Origin: Grimontia celer
Lineage (GTDB): Bacteria; Pseudomonadota; Gammaproteobacteria; Enterobacterales; Vibrionaceae
Reading direction: 5' to 3'
DNA length: 64,000 nt
Assembly (NCBI RefSeq): GCF_900055185.1
Contig: NZ_FIZX01000002.1
Coordinates: 996,586 to 1,060,585 of the forward strand
Shown here: piece after piece, positions 61,712 through 64,000 of the stretch
Layout: each line of letters starts with the position of its first letter
Numbering within the stretch: position 1 is the stretch's first letter
Notes under the pieces: generated by a model
Database searches by the model: none
Seen by the model: the letters and a program-made list of their open reading frames with translations, nothing else
What the model was told of the DNA's origin: nothing
Made by a program: the position numbers and the translations under genes

Positions 61712-61941
61712 GAATATTCTACTTTTAGGAGCCACTGCCCTTATTCTGTACCTACCCCGCCATTCATTCAACTTAAACCAAGACCACTCTGATAAGTATC
61801 TGCCACATGTCACACATCATTTACTGGTTTCTGGCAATCTGACCGTGCTTTTAGCTACGGATCACAGCCAAGCTAACTGATTGAAACATCGTGGGGTGAA
61901 AAACAGTAAACTGTCTGTGGGTTACCAAGTCGGAGAGCGAA

Positions 61942-64000
61942 ATGACCAGCCTGGATACGCTGTTTAAACCAAAATCAATTGCCGTTATCGGCGCTTCTGA
62001 TACACAAGGACGTGCGGGTAACGTGATTATTCGCAACTTACAGTCAGGCGGTTTCCAAGGTCCCATCATGCCTGTCACGCCCAAATACCAGGCCGTTGCC
62101 GGGATCCTCGCTTATCCGACCATTGAAGCTTTACCTCTCATTCCTGATCTCGCGATTCTCTGCACACAAGCCTCACGCAATAGCGAACTGATTCGTCAAT
62201 TAGGCGAAAAAGGTGTGAAGGTGGCGATTATTCTGGCGGCTGGCATGAAGAAAACCAAAGCCGAAGATGGTTGCAGTGAATTTGAAGTGATGAGAGGCAT
62301 CGCCTCACAATATGCGATGCGGGTGATTGGTCCGAATAGTCTTGGCTTGATCTTGCCTTGGTTGAATCTGAATGCCTCTTTCTCTCCTATTCCGGCAAAT
62401 CGAGGGAACATTGCATTCGTTTCTCAGTCCGCGGCGGTGTGTACCACTATTCTTGATTGGGCACGTAACCGCCGAATTGGGTTTTCCACCTTTATCTCTC
62501 TGGGCGAAGCCAGCGATATTGATTTCCCTGAACTGCTGGACTACTTGAGCCGGGAGAGTAAAACAGATGCCATCCTGCTTTATATCGACAATATTCAGGA
62601 TGCCCGCGCATTCATTTCCGCAGCCAGAGCGGCATCCCGTAACCGTCGCGTTCTGGTTCTGAAAAGCGGACGTACACCCGAAGGCGCTTCTATCCTTCCT
62701 CATTTGCAGGAAAATGAAATTGGGCTAGATGGCGCTTATGACGCGGCTATTCGGCGCTCCGGTATGCTGCGAGTACGTACAACGCACGAGCTATTTGCAG
62801 CCGTAGAAACGCTGTCTCACTCCGTACCACTTCGTGGTGAGCGACTCGCGATAATTTCCAATGGAGGCGGCCCTGCAGTCATGGCGGTTGATACCTTGTT
62901 GGAAATGGGCGGCAAACTGGCCGTACTCAGCGAAGAAACCAAAGCGAAGCTTGATGCTATTCTCCCTACCAGCTGGTCGCAATCAAATCCTGTCGATATC
63001 GTGGGTGATGCAGACACTGAGCGCTACAAGAAAGTGACAGAAATTCTACTTGAGAGCGACGAAGCCGATGCACTGCTAATCCTTCACTCTCCTTCTGTGA
63101 CTGCTCCTGGCTTAAAAACCGCAAAAGCACTAGCGGATATGCTGAAAAACTCACAGCGTGCCAAGCGCTTTAATATTCTGACCAATTGGCAAGGTGAAAG
63201 TGACGATGCCACCGTAGCTCGACTTGCTTTCGCTCATGCTGGCTTTCCTGCATATCGAACACCGGAAAGTGCCGTTACCGCATTCATGCACTTGGTTGAG
63301 TACCGGCGAAACCAGAAGCAACTGATGGAAACGCCGACTTCTATCGGTCAAATTGATTACGATGTAGAAGGCGGTAAAGCGTTAATCCAACAGGCTTTGG
63401 AAGAAAATCTGGGCACGCTGACCACCCATGAGGCACGACCATTTCTTTCGAAATACGGCATTAATGTGATGGCGACATGGTTAGCGTCTGATGCCTCTGA
63501 AGCCGCGCAGATCACGGAGCAGGTTGGCTACCCCGTTGCCGTTAAACTCCGCTCGCCCGACATCGCTCATAAGTCTGACGTTAACGGTGTGATGCTGGAT
63601 TTAAACAACGCCACCGAAGTAGCGAATGCAGCGCAGCTGATGTTGAACCGAGTCAGCATGACCTACCCCACAGCACGTATCGAAGGACTGCAAATCCAAA
63701 GCATGGCAAACCGAGCAGGGTCGCAGGAACTTCGGGTTTGTGTGCGTCACGACCCTGTTTTTGGCCCTGTCATTTTGCTGGGAGAAGGCGGTTCAGAATG
63801 GGATGTGAACCGTGATGCTGCCGTTGCCATTCCGCCCCTCAACATGGCCCTTGCACGTTACTTGGTGATTGGTGCGATCAAAAGTGGAAAGCTTCGCCAA
63901 CGCGGCCATCCCTACAATTTGGATGTGAACGCGCTATGCCATTTCCTTGTGACACTGTCACAGATTTTAATTGATTTTCCTGAAATCACTGAGCTGGATA
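61942..64000 (+). CDS. Pat/YfiQ-type acyl-CoA synthetase-GNAT acetyltransferase, cut by the window end
   Basis: The start is an ATG at 61942 after CGGAGAG, and the frame stays open to the end of the window (686 codons). The N-terminal ADP-forming acyl-CoA synthetase-like part is clear: SIAVIGASDTQGRAGNVIIR, VIGPNSLGLILP and FISLGEASDIDFPELLDYL. The second CoA-binding half follows (VDIVGDADTERY), then an ATP-grasp part (YPVAVKLRSPDIAHKSDVNG). E. coli Pat is about 886 aa with a C-terminal GNAT domain, which would lie beyond the window. Pat acetylates acetyl-CoA synthetase in response to cAMP. Confidence 0.88.
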   Translation, partial: MTSLDTLFKPKSIAVIGASDTQGRAGNVIIRNLQSGGFQGPIMPVTPKYQAVAGILAYPTIEALPLIPDLAILCTQASRNSELIRQLGEKGVKVAIILAAGMKKTKAEDGCSEFEVMRGIASQYAMRVIGPNSLGLILPWLNLNASFSPIPANRGNIAFVSQSAAVCTTILDWARNRRIGFSTFISLGEASDIDFPELLDYLSRESKTDAILLYIDNIQDARAFISAARAASRNRRVLVLKSGRTPEGASILPHLQENEIGLDGAYDAAIRRSGMLRVRTTHELFAAVETLSHSVPLRGERLAIISNGGGPAVMAVDTLLEMGGKLAVLSEETKAKLDAILPTSWSQSNPVDIVGDADTERYKKVTEILLESDEADALLILHSPSVTAPGLKTAKALADMLKNSQRAKRFNILTNWQGESDDATVARLAFAHAGFPAYRTPESAVTAFMHLVEYRRNQKQLMETPTSIGQIDYDVEGGKALIQQALEENLGTLTTHEARPFLSKYGINVMATWLASDASEAAQITEQVGYPVAVKLRSPDIAHKSDVNGVMLDLNNATEVANAAQLMLNRVSMTYPTARIEGLQIQSMANRAGSQELRVCVRHDPVFGPVILLGEGGSEWDVNRDAAVAIPPLNMALARYLVIGAIKSGKLRQRGHPYNLDVNALCHFLVTLSQILIDFPEITELD

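Overview
The window looks like a stretch of the smaller chromosome of a marine Vibrionaceae species (Vibrio, Grimontia, Enterovibrio or Photobacterium-like). The reasons are a complete Vibrio-type heme locus (hutWXZ divergent from tonB-exbB-exbD-hutBCD), a vxrABC-type envelope-stress operon directly after pntAB, a DUF368/PopT transporter, DUF3319 and DUF2861 proteins, and a delta-class carbonic anhydrase. The genus is an inference from gene content. I saw no rRNA, tRNA, insertion sequence or CRISPR array. Most operons end in clear hairpins, many shared by convergent genes.

Layout. 1-5.5 kb holds a small outer-membrane protein, an L,D-transpeptidase convergent with Braun lipoprotein lpp, a copper-handling trio (unknown membrane protein, SCO1, PCuAC), PopT and a DUF4336 protein. 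5.6-11 kb holds pirin, a cytosolic 5'-nucleotidase-like enzyme, a BASS-type transporter, DUF1127 and HlyU-family small proteins, and an unlisted 32-aa membrane peptide. 11.3-19 kb holds pntAB, vxrABC, a TraF-like barrel and YoaH. 19-28 kb holds an HD hydrolase, divergent nadE and a nadD-like gene, an acyltransferase, a LysR regulator, ChrA and a Gfo/Idh/MocA oxidoreductase. 28-39.5 kb is the heme uptake and degradation island with a TonB-dependent receptor and an ABC exporter. 39.5-50.8 kb is a more accessory region. It has an orphan GH1 glucosidase, three small cysteine-rich proteins, an OmpA lipoprotein, several unknown genes, a VOC protein, the carbonic anhydrase and a RES-Xre toxin-antitoxin pair. 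51-64 kb holds a LysR and an Lrp regulator, an unusual 603-aa PLP enzyme, an alanine/glycine symporter, yciH, two DUF3319 paralogs, a degenerate tyrosine recombinase, ddl, a SPOR lipoprotein and the start of a Pat-type acyl-CoA synthetase/acetyltransferase cut by the window end.

How the parts work together. Heme is imported by the receptor using TonB-ExbB-ExbD, bound by HutB, moved through HutCD, and handled in the cytosol by HutX, HutZ and HutW. One intergenic region with a 13/19 Fur-box match and two face-to-face promoters should control both arms. Several genes concern the cell wall (L,D-transpeptidase and Lpp, PopT, VxrAB, Ddl, SPOR protein). PntAB, NadE and the NadD-like protein concern NAD(P).

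The most interesting signals are two near-consensus LexA (SOS) boxes at 44913-44932 and 46788-46807, each directly upstream of a small uncharacterised gene. Next are a structured, terminator-ended candidate small RNA at about 50897-51030, and a palindromic AAGCGCTTGC motif found three times in intergenic DNA between 50.8 and 58.7 kb. The lpp transcription terminator is also encoded inside the convergent L,D-transpeptidase gene.
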